A DNA stretch of 60,096 nt from an uncultured Alphaproteobacteria bacterium (GTDB lineage: Bacteria; Pseudomonadota; Alphaproteobacteria; HIMB59; GCA-002718135): assembly GCA_902600225.1 (NCBI GenBank), contig CACKIH010000007.1:1-60096 (forward strand), read 5' to 3'. A model generated the notes under the pieces. That model was not told the origin of the DNA, ran no database searches, and worked only from the letters and a program-made list of their open reading frames with translations. Shown here one piece after another: positions 19,396 to 29,057 of the stretch (positions are counted from its first letter, which is position 1; every line of letters begins with the position of its first letter). A program made the position numbers and the translations under genes.

Positions 19396-20200
19396 AATAG
19401 GAATAATTGCTGGGGATGGTAAATTGCCTTTATATATTGGTAAATCATTATTAAGTAAAAATTACGATGTTACTTTTTTATCTTTAAATAGTAAAAATAA
19501 TAAATTTTTTAAAAACCATCATGTTGTAGATTTAGATATCTTATCAGTAAAAAAAATATTTAAAGTTTTAGATTCAAATAATATAAAACATATAATATTT
19601 GCAGGAAGCATAAAAAGACCTGGTATTAAAGATTTGGGTTTTGATTTGCAGACATTATTACTTGCCAAAAGTCTTTTATTAGAAAAAAAAGGTGACAATA
19701 ATCTTTTAATGAGCTTGAAAAAATACTTTGAAACTAAAGGATATATTTTTTTTAATTGGACTAAATATTGTAAAGAATTATTCTCATTTGAAATTAATTT
19801 GACAAAAATCAAGCCTTCTAAAAGTGCAATTCTAAATTTAAAAAAAGCAAAATCAATATATCAAATTTATAAGAAATTAGATGTTGGTCAGGCTATGATA
19901 ATTCAAAATCAATTAGTTTTAGGATTAGAAGCTATAGAAGGAACAGATGAATTGTTAAAAAGATGTAAAGAATATAAAAGAAAAGATGATAATGGTGTAC
20001 TGTTTAAATTTTCAAAACAAAATCAAAGTAATCTAATTGATATCCCTTTAATAGGCTTAGATACAATAAAAAATTTAAAAAAATATAATTATGAAGGTGT
20101 TTTTTTGCAAAAAAATAAATGTTTAATTTTAGATAAGAAAAAAATTATTGATTATGCTAGTCAAAATAATTTATTTATCTCATCAGTCGATCTAAATTGA
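19388..20200 (+). CDS. lpxI: UDP-2,3-diacylglucosamine pyrophosphatase LpxI
   Basis: Makes lipid X from UDP-2,3-diacylglucosamine; LpxI replaces the unrelated LpxH in Alphaproteobacteria. I place the start at ATG 19388, giving 270 residues beginning MTKIGIIAGDGKLPLYIG, the family-like N-terminus. The longer frame from TTG 19340 only adds 16 residues from inside lpxA. DVGQAMIIQNQLVLGLEAIEGTD is the conserved C-terminal (DUF1009) block, cited here by its parts VGQA and AIEGTD. The stop overlaps the lpxB start in TTGA. Confidence 0.92.
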   Translation: MTKIGIIAGDGKLPLYIGKSLLSKNYDVTFLSLNSKNNKFFKNHHVVDLDILSVKKIFKVLDSNNIKHIIFAGSIKRPGIKDLGFDLQTLLLAKSLLLEKKGDNNLLMSLKKYFETKGYIFFNWTKYCKELFSFEINLTKIKPSKSAILNLKKAKSIYQIYKKLDVGQAMIIQNQLVLGLEAIEGTDELLKRCKEYKRKDDNGVLFKFSKQNQSNLIDIPLIGLDTIKNLKKYNYEGVFLQKNKCLILDKKKIIDYASQNNLFISSVDLN

Positions 20201-21324
20201 AAAAAATAAAAATTTTTGTTTGTTGTACGGAACAATCTGGTGAAAATATTTGCTCAAATATTTTATCAAGAATGAATATAGATAAATACCAATTTGATGG
20301 AGTTTGTGGCAAACAATCCGAAAAATATATTTCTAATAAAATTTATGATTTATCAGAATTTAAATCTATAGGACTTTTTGAAATAATACTTTCAATTTCA
20401 AAATATTTAAAAATGATAAGAAGATTAAAAAACTATATTATTAAAAATGACTATGATTTAGTTTTAACTATAGACTCACCAGATTTTAATTATAATCTTG
20501 TAAACCAATTAAGAAAATCAAATTATAAGAATAAAATAATACACGTAGTTGCCCCAACTGTTTGGGCTTGGCGATCATATAGAGCAAGAAAATTTGCAAA
20601 TATTTTTGATGAAATTTTTCTATTGTTTAATTTTGAAAAAAAATATTTCAATTTTGATAATCTAAAAAAAACTTTTATTGGGCATCCAATTTTTCATATA
20701 AAAAAAAGAGAGAATAAAGGAAAATATAAGTACCTTTCTTTTTTACCTGGTAGTAGACAAAATGAAGTATTAAAACTGATAAAATATTTTAGTTATATTG
20801 AAAAACATTTATCTAAGAATAATCTAAATTATAAAATATTTATTCCCACTTTGCCTCACCTTGTTTCTTTAATTAAAAAAAATACTAAGCAATGGAAAAC
20901 TGAGACTATAATCTCAACTGATATGAGTAAATTTGATGAATATTATGAAGATGTTTACATAAGTATAACTTGTTCTGGTACCGCCTCTTTAGAAATTGCC
21001 AAAAGGAATATTCCTCAAATAGTAATCTATAAACTTAATTATTTCACAGAAATTTTAATCAAACCTTTTGTAAGAGTGAAATATGCAAATCTTATAAATA
21101 TTATAAGTAACCAAATGATTATTCCAGAAGTTGTTAACTCAAATTTAAATGAAAAAAAATTATTAAATATTTTTCTAAATTTATTAAATGATAGAAAAAA
21201 ACAAGAAACTCAAATTGATTCAATTAATATGTATCTTAAAGAAATTGTTAATGATTTTAGCCCTTATGATGTGAGTGTTAATCGAATAAATAAGTTAATT
21301 AATCCTTCTTCCAAAGCCAATTAA
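20197..21324 (+). CDS. lpxB: Lipid-A-disaccharide synthase
   Basis: GT19 glycosyltransferase joining lipid X and UDP-diacylglucosamine, 375 residues. The motifs [23 protein letters not shown] and [20 protein letters not shown] are characteristic. The N-terminus ([12 protein letters not shown]) is a diverged form of the usual AGEASGD loop. The start is TTG, overlapping the lpxI stop. The 3' end overlaps the convergent gltA by 26 bases, so no intrinsic terminator can lie between them. Confidence 0.92.
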   Translation: MKKIKIFVCCTEQSGENICSNILSRMNIDKYQFDGVCGKQSEKYISNKIYDLSEFKSIGLFEIILSISKYLKMIRRLKNYIIKNDYDLVLTIDSPDFNYNLVNQLRKSNYKNKIIHVVAPTVWAWRSYRARKFANIFDEIFLLFNFEKKYFNFDNLKKTFIGHPIFHIKKRENKGKYKYLSFLPGSRQNEVLKLIKYFSYIEKHLSKNNLNYKIFIPTLPHLVSLIKKNTKQWKTETIISTDMSKFDEYYEDVYISITCSGTASLEIAKRNIPQIVIYKLNYFTEILIKPFVRVKYANLINIISNQMIIPEVVNSNLNEKKLLNIFLNLLNDRKKQETQIDSINMYLKEIVNDFSPYDVSVNRINKLINPSSKAN

Positions 21325-22657
21325 AAATTGATTTTTTTTCTCTAGAAGATTCAACTTGATAAGGTCTAGCTTTATAACCGGTGTATAATTGACGAGGTCT
21401 GCCAATTTTATTAATAGGATCTTCTATCATTTCTTTCCATTGTGATATCCATCCTACAGTTCTTCCTATTGCAAATAGTACGGTAAACATGCTTGTAGGG
21501 AAACCTAATGCTTTTAGAATTATGCCTGAATAGAAATCTACATTTGGGAATAACTTTTTACTAATAAAATATTCATCTTTCAGTGCTATTTTTTCTAATT
21601 CTATTGCAATTTTAAGCAATGGATCATCTTGCATATTTAACTCTTCTAAAACCTCATGCGCACTTTCTTTCATCACAGTAGCTCTTGGATCATAGTTTTT
21701 ATACACTCTATGCCCAAAACCCATTAATCTAAAAGAGTCATTTTTATCTTTAGCTTTATCTATAAATTTTTGTATATTTGATACATCACCAATCTCTTCT
21801 AACATTTTAATTACTGCTTCATTAGCTCCACCATGAGCTGGTCCCCATAATGATGCAATACCAGCAGCAATACATGCAAAAGGATTAGCACCTGAGGAAC
21901 CTGCCAACCTTACTGTTGAAGTAGATGCATTTTGTTCATGATCAGCATGTAATGTAAAAAATCTATCCATTGCTCTAACAATTTTTGGGCTCACCTTGTA
22001 ATCTTCTGATGGCACAGAAAATGTCATGTATAAAAAATTTTCAGCATAAGAAAGATCATTTCTTGGATAAACAAATGGTTGACCAATGGAATATTTATAA
22101 GCCATTGATCCTATTGTGGGAATTTTTGCAATTAATCTATGACAGGCAATCATTCTTTGATTAATGTCTGAAAAATCAGTACTGTCATGATAAAAGGCCG
22201 AAAGGGCACCAACAACACCGACCATAATTGCCATAGGGTGAGCATCTCTTCGAAAACCTCTGTATAAATTTACTAGTTGCTCATGCAACATTGTATGATT
22301 GGTTATTACATCTTTAAATTTCTGCTTGTCTTCAGAGGACGGTAATTCACCGTGCAGTAAAAGATAACAAACTTCAAGAAATTCACTTTTTGAGGCTAAA
22401 TCATGAATATCATATCCCCTATGACGTAAAATTCCTTTTTCACCATCTATGTAAGTTATTCCTGATTCACATGATGCAGTTGAAGTAAAACCTGGATCAA
22501 AAGTAAATAAACCTGTTTCTTGATAAAGTTTTCGAATATCCAAAACATTGGGACCATCTTTACTTTCAATAAGTGGAATTTGATACGATTTACCACTCTC
22601 ATTGTTAAATAGAGTAAACTGTTTATCGTTAACTTTTTTATCTTCGTAATCAGCCAT
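21299..22657 (-). CDS. gltA: Citrate synthase (type II)
   Basis: Condenses oxaloacetate and acetyl-CoA at the entry of the TCA cycle. The 452 residues carry the catalytic set His275 ([10 protein letters not shown]), His316 ([13 protein letters not shown]) and Asp374 (NVDFYSG). The N-terminal beta domain ([10 protein letters not shown]) is the mark of the hexameric, NADH-sensitive type II form. It starts 2 bases after gltX, so the two are one transcription unit. The C-terminal end is antisense to the lpxB end. Confidence 0.96.
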   Translation of the reverse strand: MADYEDKKVNDKQFTLFNNESGKSYQIPLIESKDGPNVLDIRKLYQETGLFTFDPGFTSTASCESGITYIDGEKGILRHRGYDIHDLASKSEFLEVCYLLLHGELPSSEDKQKFKDVITNHTMLHEQLVNLYRGFRRDAHPMAIMVGVVGALSAFYHDSTDFSDINQRMIACHRLIAKIPTIGSMAYKYSIGQPFVYPRNDLSYAENFLYMTFSVPSEDYKVSPKIVRAMDRFFTLHADHEQNASTSTVRLAGSSGANPFACIAAGIASLWGPAHGGANEAVIKMLEEIGDVSNIQKFIDKAKDKNDSFRLMGFGHRVYKNYDPRATVMKESAHEVLEELNMQDDPLLKIAIELEKIALKDEYFISKKLFPNVDFYSGIILKALGFPTSMFTVLFAIGRTVGWISQWKEMIEDPINKIGRPRQLYTGYKARPYQVESSREKKSIFNWLWKKD

Positions 22658-22659
22658 AT

Positions 22660-24060
22660 TTAATTATCTCTATATTGATTTAATCTATCAATAGTATCTT
22701 TTTTACCTAATATTACAAAAATATCAGAAATTGAAGGCCCTTGATAGGAATTTATTAGTAAAAATCTTATTGGTTTACCTAAAACAGGGAATTTAATTTT
22801 ATTTTTTTTTAAAAAATCATTTATGACATTTTGAATATTATCTCTATTCCAATCATTTATTTCCCCAATTAAATTTAAAAATTCTTTAAAAATACTACCA
22901 AATTCTGAGGTCAGTTTTTCTGTCTTATTTATTTTATAATTTTCATCAAAATAAACTTTAATTGTATCATTCAAATCACTAAGTTTTTTAATATCTTTTT
23001 TATAAACATTAAAAATATTTTTCATTTTTGTTTCATCTTTTTGTAGATATTTATTTAATGCAACATCACTTTCACAAAAATTGATGAATTCTTCTATTCC
23101 GTTTTCTTTTCTTAAATAAAAATTATTAAAAAAATCTAATTTATCAAAACTAAATATACTAGATGATTTAGATAAATTTGATATGTCAAAATTTTCAATT
23201 ATTTCCTCTAATTCAATAGTTTCTGATTTCTCTTGGTTATTTGACCAACCTAAAAGTATAAGGTTATTGATAATTGCTTCTTTTAAATATCCATTATTTT
23301 TCAAATCTAAAATATTAACTGCACCATGTCTTTTTGATAATTTTGTTCCATCTTCTCCGTGAATAAGAGGAATATGAGCATATTGAGGTATATCCCAATT
23401 CATAAATTTATATATGTAGTGTTGTCTAAAAGTATTGATAAAATGATCATCGCCTCTAATAATGTAATTGACTCCTAAATCATGATCATCAACTACTACG
23501 GATAACATATAAGTGGGTGATTGATCTTTTCTTAGTAAAATGAAATCATCTAATTCTAAATTTGCAACTGTAACGTCTCCTTGAATTGTATCTTTAATTT
23601 TTAAATTGCCTTCATCTGGTACATCTAATCTAACTACAAAACCTTCATCTCTACTTTGAATATCATTATCATTTTTACATTCAGAACATATTTTTTTAGA
23701 ATAATTTTTATTTTCTTTAATTAACTTTCTTTGGTTAGCTATTTTTTCTTCAGAACAAACACATTTAAAAGCTTGTTTTTTTTGAAGTAATTCTCTAGCA
23801 ATTTCTTGATGCCTTGATAATCTTTTAGATTGAACTTGAACTTCCTCATCCCAATTAAGCCCAAGCCATTTTAAAGAATTAGTTATGTTATCTATGTATT
23901 CTTGTTTTGATCTTTCATGATCTGTATCTTCAATTCTCAAGTAGAATTTAGATGATGCTGATTTCTTACTTATAATATAATTAATTAAAGCTGTTCTAGC
24001 ACCTCCAAGATGAAGATTACCAGTAGGAGAGGGTGCAAATCGTGTTTTTAACATAGTCAT
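22660..24060 (-). CDS. gltX: Glutamyl-tRNA synthetase
   Basis: Class Ia synthetase of 466 residues. The HIGH box is HLGG at residues 17-20 in [14 protein letters not shown] and the KMSKS box is KLSKR near residue 240. A cysteine set (CVCSEE and CSEC) between them resembles the zinc-binding insert. Start could be Met1 or Met3 ([10 protein letters not shown]); both keep the active site. Alphaproteobacteria often carry two GluRS-like genes; only this one is in the window, so discrimination between tRNA-Glu and tRNA-Gln charging cannot be judged. Confidence 0.94.
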   Translation of the reverse strand: MTMLKTRFAPSPTGNLHLGGARTALINYIISKKSASSKFYLRIEDTDHERSKQEYIDNITNSLKWLGLNWDEEVQVQSKRLSRHQEIARELLQKKQAFKCVCSEEKIANQRKLIKENKNYSKKICSECKNDNDIQSRDEGFVVRLDVPDEGNLKIKDTIQGDVTVANLELDDFILLRKDQSPTYMLSVVVDDHDLGVNYIIRGDDHFINTFRQHYIYKFMNWDIPQYAHIPLIHGEDGTKLSKRHGAVNILDLKNNGYLKEAIINNLILLGWSNNQEKSETIELEEIIENFDISNLSKSSSIFSFDKLDFFNNFYLRKENGIEEFINFCESDVALNKYLQKDETKMKNIFNVYKKDIKKLSDLNDTIKVYFDENYKINKTEKLTSEFGSIFKEFLNLIGEINDWNRDNIQNVINDFLKKNKIKFPVLGKPIRFLLINSYQGPSISDIFVILGKKDTIDRLNQYRDN

Positions 24061-24080
24061 CTTAAAATTAAGATAAACTA

Positions 24081-24707
24081 TTAATTATATTTTCTTATAA
24101 TACCAGATAAAGTCCCTTGGACTTGGATTTCACCTGCTTCATATTCCTTTGTCTGAAAACTTTGATTAGCAGGAATTAACAAGACCTTGTCTCGATCAAA
24201 TTTAATAGTTTTTAGAGTAACTTCGTTATCTTGTGTAATAACAGCTGCAATTTTTCCATTTTCAACATTATTTGTCTTTTTTATCACAGCAATATCACCG
24301 TCAAATATTCCTTTATCTATCATAGATAGACCTTTTACTTTTAATCCAAAATATTTAGCATTTGGTGATGTCATTGAAGAGGGTACAGAAACAAATTCAT
24401 CAGCATTTTCAATTGCTTCTATTGCTTCACCTGCAGCTATTGCACCAATTAATGGGATATTAATGCTATTTGACAAAGAATTTTCATCAGCAATATTATC
24501 TTTATTAATAATTTCCATTGCTCTTGCTTTGTGCTTTAATCTTTTTATAAAACCTCTTTCTTCTAAACTTGTAATTAATCTATGAATACCTGACTTTGAT
24601 TTCAGATTAACTGCACTTTTCATTTCCTCAAAAGAAGGGGAAATCTCATTACTTGAAATGTAATTTTTTAAATAATCGTATAGCTCTTTTTGTTTTTTTG
24701 TAAGCAT
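24081..24707 (-). CDS. lexA: SOS repressor LexA
   Basis: Repressor of the DNA-damage response, 208 residues. The winged-helix DNA-binding domain is residues 1-70 (SPSFEEMK, KSKSGIHRLI). Self-cleavage residues are all present: the Ala92-Gly93 bond in GAIAAGEAIEA, Ser128 in KGLSMIDKG and Lys166 in VTLKTI. The gene starts 5 bases after an alphaproteobacterial SOS box, so autoregulation is expected. The usual moeA between moaC and lexA is missing. gltX follows after 20 bases. Confidence 0.96.
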   Translation of the reverse strand: MLTKKQKELYDYLKNYISSNEISPSFEEMKSAVNLKSKSGIHRLITSLEERGFIKRLKHKARAMEIINKDNIADENSLSNSINIPLIGAIAAGEAIEAIENADEFVSVPSSMTSPNAKYFGLKVKGLSMIDKGIFDGDIAVIKKTNNVENGKIAAVITQDNEVTLKTIKFDRDKVLLIPANQSFQTKEYEAGEIQVQGTLSGIIRKYN

Positions 24708-24712
24708 AAACC

Positions 24713-24727
24713 GTTCTATATATGTTC
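24713..24727 (-). promoter_or_regulatory. LexA-binding SOS box upstream of lexA
   Basis: On the minus strand the site reads GAAC, seven bases (ATATATA), GAAC. This is exactly the GAAC-N7-GAAC direct repeat known as the LexA box in Alphaproteobacteria, unlike the palindromic box of E. coli. It lies 6-20 bases before the lexA ATG. A possible -35 (TTGTTT) lies upstream, with TATAGA 17 bases later inside the box, so bound LexA would cover the -10. That promoter would leave almost no 5' leader, and no ribosome site is visible. Confidence 0.85.
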
Positions 24728-24776
24728 TTTAAGATCAAAACAAGAACAAATATAAATATCTTTATTTTTCAGTTAT

Positions 24777-25232
24777 TTAAATATTAGATTTACCACCTGT
24801 TTTCGAAACAAGGTGTATATTTTGAATTATAATTTTTTTATTTAAGTACTTACACATGTCATAAATTGTCAGACAGCTAATTGTAACGGCAGTTAATGCC
24901 TCCATTTCCACACCAGTATTTGCATTTGTTTTAACTGTACTTTTGACAATAAAAGTAAATTTTTTATCATTTTTTATAACCTCAATATTTATGTGATTGA
25001 TTGGAATATTATGACAAAGCGGTATTAATCTAGAAGTTTCTTTTGCCCCCATAATACCACCAATGATAGCAGTTTTTTCAAGGTTCCCTTTTTTTGACTC
25101 AAATGATTTTATTTTTTTATATGTTTCTTTATCAAATTTAATTTCTCCAGAGGCAACTGCAACTCTTTCTGTGATATCTTTATTTGATACGTCAATTATA
25201 TAAGGATTTCCTTTTTTATTAATATGACTCAT
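24777..25232 (-). CDS. moaC: Cyclic pyranopterin monophosphate synthase MoaC
   Basis: Second step of molybdenum cofactor synthesis, 151 residues. The active-site block GVEMEALTAVTISCLTIYD followed by MCKYLNKK keeps the Asp and Lys needed for catalysis, and the C-terminus is KTGGKSN. The substrate loop reads LIPLCHNIPI, close to the usual PLCHPL. It overlaps trpC by 14 bases, the common alphaproteobacterial trpC-moaC arrangement. No other Moco gene (moaA, moeA, mogA) is in the window. Confidence 0.94.
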   Translation of the reverse strand: MSHINKKGNPYIIDVSNKDITERVAVASGEIKFDKETYKKIKSFESKKGNLEKTAIIGGIMGAKETSRLIPLCHNIPINHINIEVIKNDKKFTFIVKSTVKTNANTGVEMEALTAVTISCLTIYDMCKYLNKKIIIQNIHLVSKTGGKSNI

Positions 25233-26019
25233 TTAAAAGCAATTCTCCAATTTTCTTTTCTTTGTCTTTAGATTTTAACAAACTTTCTCCAATTAAAAAA
25301 TTATATATCCCTGTTGAATTAAATTTTTTTATATCATCAGAAGTTTTAATTCCACTCTCTGCAATTAAAATATAATCATTAGTTAAATTTTTATTCAAAT
25401 TTATTGAGTTATTTAAATTGATTTCAAGACTTTTAAGGTTTCTATTATTAATTCCAATCACAGGGTAGTCTAATTTGATTGCTCTTTTTAGTTCGTCTTC
25501 ATCATGAACCTCTATAATACAATCTAATTTTAATTCATTTGCATAATTTATAAATTCTATTGCTTGAGTGTCTGATAGTATTGATAAAATTAATAATATA
25601 CAATCAGCTTGATAAATCTTACTTTCTAAAATTTGATATTTATCAATAATAAAATCTTTTCTTAAAATAGGTAAATTTGTTTTCTTTTTTACCAGAGATA
25701 AATGATCAATATTTCCTAAAAAATATTTACTTTCTGTTAAAATCGATAACGCTCCAATACCAGATCTTTCATATAAAATAGCAATGTCTTCTGGTTTATA
25801 ATCTGAAATTATTTCACCCGCACTTGGACTTTGTTTTTTTACTTCACCAATTATTAAATTTTTTTTATTTTTTTGAGCTGAAATTAATTGATCTTTAAAT
25901 TCACGTTTCTCTAATTTTGAGGAAATTAATTTTTCTAATGTTTTAAAAGAACATCTTTTTTTTGTTTCTTCTAATTCTTTAGATTTATCTTCACAAATTT
26001 TTTGAAGTATATTACTCAT
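25219..26019 (-). CDS. trpC: Indole-3-glycerol phosphate synthase
   Basis: TIM-barrel enzyme of tryptophan synthesis, 266 residues. IGEVKKQSPSAGEI, LRKDFIIDKYQI, IGINNRNLKSLEI and IAESGI hold the catalytic Lys and Glu and the phosphate site. It is a stand-alone TrpC, not fused to TrpF. The start overlaps trpD by 8 bases and the end overlaps moaC by 14. trpF, trpB and trpA are absent from the window, as expected where they form a separate locus. Confidence 0.95.
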   Translation of the reverse strand: MSNILQKICEDKSKELEETKKRCSFKTLEKLISSKLEKREFKDQLISAQKNKKNLIIGEVKKQSPSAGEIISDYKPEDIAILYERSGIGALSILTESKYFLGNIDHLSLVKKKTNLPILRKDFIIDKYQILESKIYQADCILLILSILSDTQAIEFINYANELKLDCIIEVHDEDELKRAIKLDYPVIGINNRNLKSLEINLNNSINLNKNLTNDYILIAESGIKTSDDIKKFNSTGIYNFLIGESLLKSKDKEKKIGELLLNESY

Positions 26020-27013
26020 TAATTAGTGAGTTTACAAAATTTTTTGTAATTCCTTCCTCAATTGTTTTTTTTGCTAATTCAAAACTATCTTTTAGATTAT
26101 TTCTTAAATTGGATAAATATATTGCTGCTCCTGCATTTATTTCTACAATCATTTGAAATTCTCTGTAATCGCCGTTAATCATTTTATTGAAGCAATTTGC
26201 ATTATATTCTGGATCTCCACCTTTTATATCTTCTAATTTAATTAAATCATAACCGTAGTCTCTTGGATCAAAATTATATTCCAGAACTTTATTATCTTTC
26301 AATTCATTAATTAGAGTATTGTCTGATAAGCTTATTTCATCTAAACCATCCAATCCGTGAACAACCATTGCTTTTTCAGAGCCTAATTCTTTTAAACAAT
26401 TGCAATGCATAGAAACTAAATTTTTTGAATAGACTCCTAAAAGCTGTTTACCTGCTTTAGCAGGATTAGTAAGCGGGCCTAATAAATTAAAAATTGTGCG
26501 AGTAGCCAAATTCTTACGAACGTTAATTACATTTTTCATGGCAGAATGATGATTTTGAGCAAATAAAAAGCAAAAATTTTTATTTGATAATGAGTTTTCT
26601 AAATCTTCTACATTATTTGTAATCTTATAACCTATTTTTTCTAACATATCTGCGGAGCCTGATTTTGAACTAACCGAACGATTGCCATGCTTTGCTATTG
26701 TAACGCCAGCACTTGCAGCAACTATTGCTGCACTTGTTGATATATTTAATGTGTCTTTCATATCTCCACCCGTACCACAAGTATCAATTGTATTTTGAGG
26801 AGAGTTTATTTTTAAAGATTTCTCTCTCATTACTCTAGCTGCACCAATAATTTCTTCTTTCGTTTCGCCCTTTAATTTTAAGCCAATGAGTATTGATGTA
26901 ATTTTAATATCATCTAATTCTCCACTCATAATTTTATTGAATATATACATACTCTCTTCAATATTCAGATTTTGTTGTTCGAGAATTTTATTTAATATTA
27001 AAGTTTGATCCAT
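26012..27013 (-). CDS. trpD: Anthranilate phosphoribosyltransferase
   Basis: Transfers phosphoribose to anthranilate, 333 residues. The PRPP-binding loop DTCGTGGD, then NISTSAA, KHGNRSVSSKSGSADMLE and the late GLDGLDEIS are characteristic. The start codon touches the last base of trpG, and the end overlaps trpC. TrpD and TrpG are separate here, not fused. Confidence 0.95.
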   Translation of the reverse strand: MDQTLILNKILEQQNLNIEESMYIFNKIMSGELDDIKITSILIGLKLKGETKEEIIGAARVMREKSLKINSPQNTIDTCGTGGDMKDTLNISTSAAIVAASAGVTIAKHGNRSVSSKSGSADMLEKIGYKITNNVEDLENSLSNKNFCFLFAQNHHSAMKNVINVRKNLATRTIFNLLGPLTNPAKAGKQLLGVYSKNLVSMHCNCLKELGSEKAMVVHGLDGLDEISLSDNTLINELKDNKVLEYNFDPRDYGYDLIKLEDIKGGDPEYNANCFNKMINGDYREFQMIVEINAGAAIYLSNLRNNLKDSFELAKKTIEEGITKNFVNSLINE

Positions 27014-27582
27014 TATTTTGCTAAGTTTAAAAAGTTTTTTAAAATAATTTTACCCATATCAGTACCTATACTTTCTGGATGAAATTGTAGTCCAAATATT
27101 GGTAATTTTTTATGTGCAATACCCATTATAATCTTATTATTTGTTTCAGCAGTAATTAAAAAATCTTTAGGCATAGTTCTCTTATCAATTATAAGAGAGT
27201 GATATCTAGTTGCTTTAAATTTTCTTTCTACATTTTTAAATATAGAGTGGCCAAAGTGATTAATTGTATCAACTTTTCCGTGCATGATTTCTTTGCATTT
27301 AATGATTTTACCTCCAAAAGCTTGACCAATAGTTTGATGTCCTAAACAAATGCCAAGTATAGGAAATTGTTTTGATAATTCTGCAACGATATTAAGACTT
27401 ATTCCGGCTTCATTTGGTGTGCACGGACCTGGTGAAATAACTATTGATTTAGGTTTTAATTTACGAATTTTATTTATCGAAATTTTGTCATTTCTAAAAA
27501 CAACAACCCTCTGATTTAAATCCAATAAGTAGTGTTTTACATTGTGAGTAAAACTATCATAATTATCTATCAGTAATATCAT
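27013..27582 (-). CDS. trpG: Anthranilate synthase glutamine amidotransferase subunit
   Basis: Class I glutamine amidotransferase of 189 residues supplying ammonia to TrpE; it may also serve PabB. The catalytic triad is Cys79 in LGICLGHQ, His168 and Glu170 in QFHPES. It overlaps trpE by 4 bases (ATGA type), which fits equal production of the two subunits. Confidence 0.94.
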   Translation of the reverse strand: MILLIDNYDSFTHNVKHYLLDLNQRVVVFRNDKISINKIRKLKPKSIVISPGPCTPNEAGISLNIVAELSKQFPILGICLGHQTIGQAFGGKIIKCKEIMHGKVDTINHFGHSIFKNVERKFKATRYHSLIIDKRTMPKDFLITAETNNKIIMGIAHKKLPIFGLQFHPESIGTDMGKIILKNFLNLAK

Positions 27583-29057
27583 ATATCGAATTTGTATGAA
27601 TCCTCTGCAGCTGCCATTAAAGCACCAGCTTTATTCAAAATTTCTTGATGTTCATTTTTTGGGACCGAGTCATAAACTATTCCAGCACCAGCCTGTATGT
27701 ATAATTTATTATCTTTTACAAGCCCAGTCCTCAAACTAATACAAGTATCCATGTCTCCATTAGAATCAAAATAACCCATACAACCAGCATAAAAACTTCT
27801 ATTTAAATTTTCAAGTTCCTCTATGATTTCCATCGCTCTTATTTTTGGTGCACCAGAAACTGTACCTGCTGGAAATCCAGCCATTAAAGCATCTAGAGCA
27901 TCTAAATTATTATCTATTTTTCCCTCAACGTTTGAAACAATATGCATTACATGCGAGTAGTATTCTATAATCATCTTTTCAGTAACATTCACTGTTCCTT
28001 TTTTTGCAACGCGACCAACATCGTTCCTTCCTAAATCTAAAAGCATTAAGTGTTCTGCGAGTTCTTTCTTATCATTCAGTAAGTCATTAGACAAATAAAG
28101 GTCTTCTGAGGCATTCTTTCCTCTTTTTCTTGTTCCAGCAATTGGTCTTATCGTAACTTTTTTGTTTCTTAATTGAACCATTAATTCTGGACTAGATGCA
28201 ACAACGCCTATTTTATCGAAGTTAAGATTTACTAGATAAGGAGATGGATTTAGTCGTCTTAACGATCTGTAAAGATTGACTGCCTTTAAATTATATTTTG
28301 TTTCAAATCTCTGTGAAGGCACAACTTGGAAGATATCTCCATTTTTAATATATTCTTTTGCTTTATTTACAATTTTATAAAATTGTTCTTTCTTGAAATT
28401 AGATTTAAATTTTAATTTAGATTTTTTATTTTTCTTTTGCGCAGGTTTTAAAATACTTTTTTCTAACTTTTTAATTGTTTTCTCAATAAGTAATTTATTT
28501 TTTCTATAGGCTTTTTCTGCTGAAATTTTTTTGCTTGGATACGTAACTGTCATAAGGGAAATAATATCTTTAATATTATCAAAAACTGCGACAATTTTTG
28601 GTCTGATTAAAATTGCATCAGGTATTTTTATATTGTCCTTATTACTTAGTTTAATTTTTTCAATATATTGAATCATTGGATATCCTAAATATCCAACTAG
28701 TGTTGGGAAAGGAACGTCAATTTTATTATTTTGAAATTTTGAAATTTTTACAAGTTCTTTAAGACTATGAATTGGCTTTTGATCTAGTTTGTAATCAAAA
28801 TTATGATCCAAATATTTAATTTTTGCCTTACCTTTTTCAACTGTCCAAATTAAATCTGGATCACAACCAAGTAATGAGTAACGTCCTCTTTTACTTCCAC
28901 CCTCTACTGACTCTAATAGAAAGGAATATTTTTCAGATTTACTAATTTTTAATAATGATGAAAATGGTGTTTCAATATCAGCAATAAGATTTTTTTTTAA
29001 TATCTGAGGTAAGCCTTTGTTATATTGACTTATAAAATTTTTTTTTTCTAGACTCAT
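27579..29057 (-). CDS. trpE: Anthranilate synthase component I
   Basis: Chorismate-using subunit, 492 residues, first committed step of tryptophan synthesis. FSSLLKISKSEKYSFLLESV and GRYSLLGCDP belong to the N-terminal feedback-binding region. RPIAGTRKRG, LLDLGRNDVGRV and FPAGTVSGAPKIRAME are the catalytic blocks. The start overlaps the ppiD end by 4 bases. I see no trp leader peptide or attenuator; the operon seems to be entered from upstream of ppiD. Confidence 0.95.
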   Translation of the reverse strand: MSLEKKNFISQYNKGLPQILKKNLIADIETPFSSLLKISKSEKYSFLLESVEGGSKRGRYSLLGCDPDLIWTVEKGKAKIKYLDHNFDYKLDQKPIHSLKELVKISKFQNNKIDVPFPTLVGYLGYPMIQYIEKIKLSNKDNIKIPDAILIRPKIVAVFDNIKDIISLMTVTYPSKKISAEKAYRKNKLLIEKTIKKLEKSILKPAQKKNKKSKLKFKSNFKKEQFYKIVNKAKEYIKNGDIFQVVPSQRFETKYNLKAVNLYRSLRRLNPSPYLVNLNFDKIGVVASSPELMVQLRNKKVTIRPIAGTRKRGKNASEDLYLSNDLLNDKKELAEHLMLLDLGRNDVGRVAKKGTVNVTEKMIIEYYSHVMHIVSNVEGKIDNNLDALDALMAGFPAGTVSGAPKIRAMEIIEELENLNRSFYAGCMGYFDSNGDMDTCISLRTGLVKDNKLYIQAGAGIVYDSVPKNEHQEILNKAGALMAAAEDSYKFDI

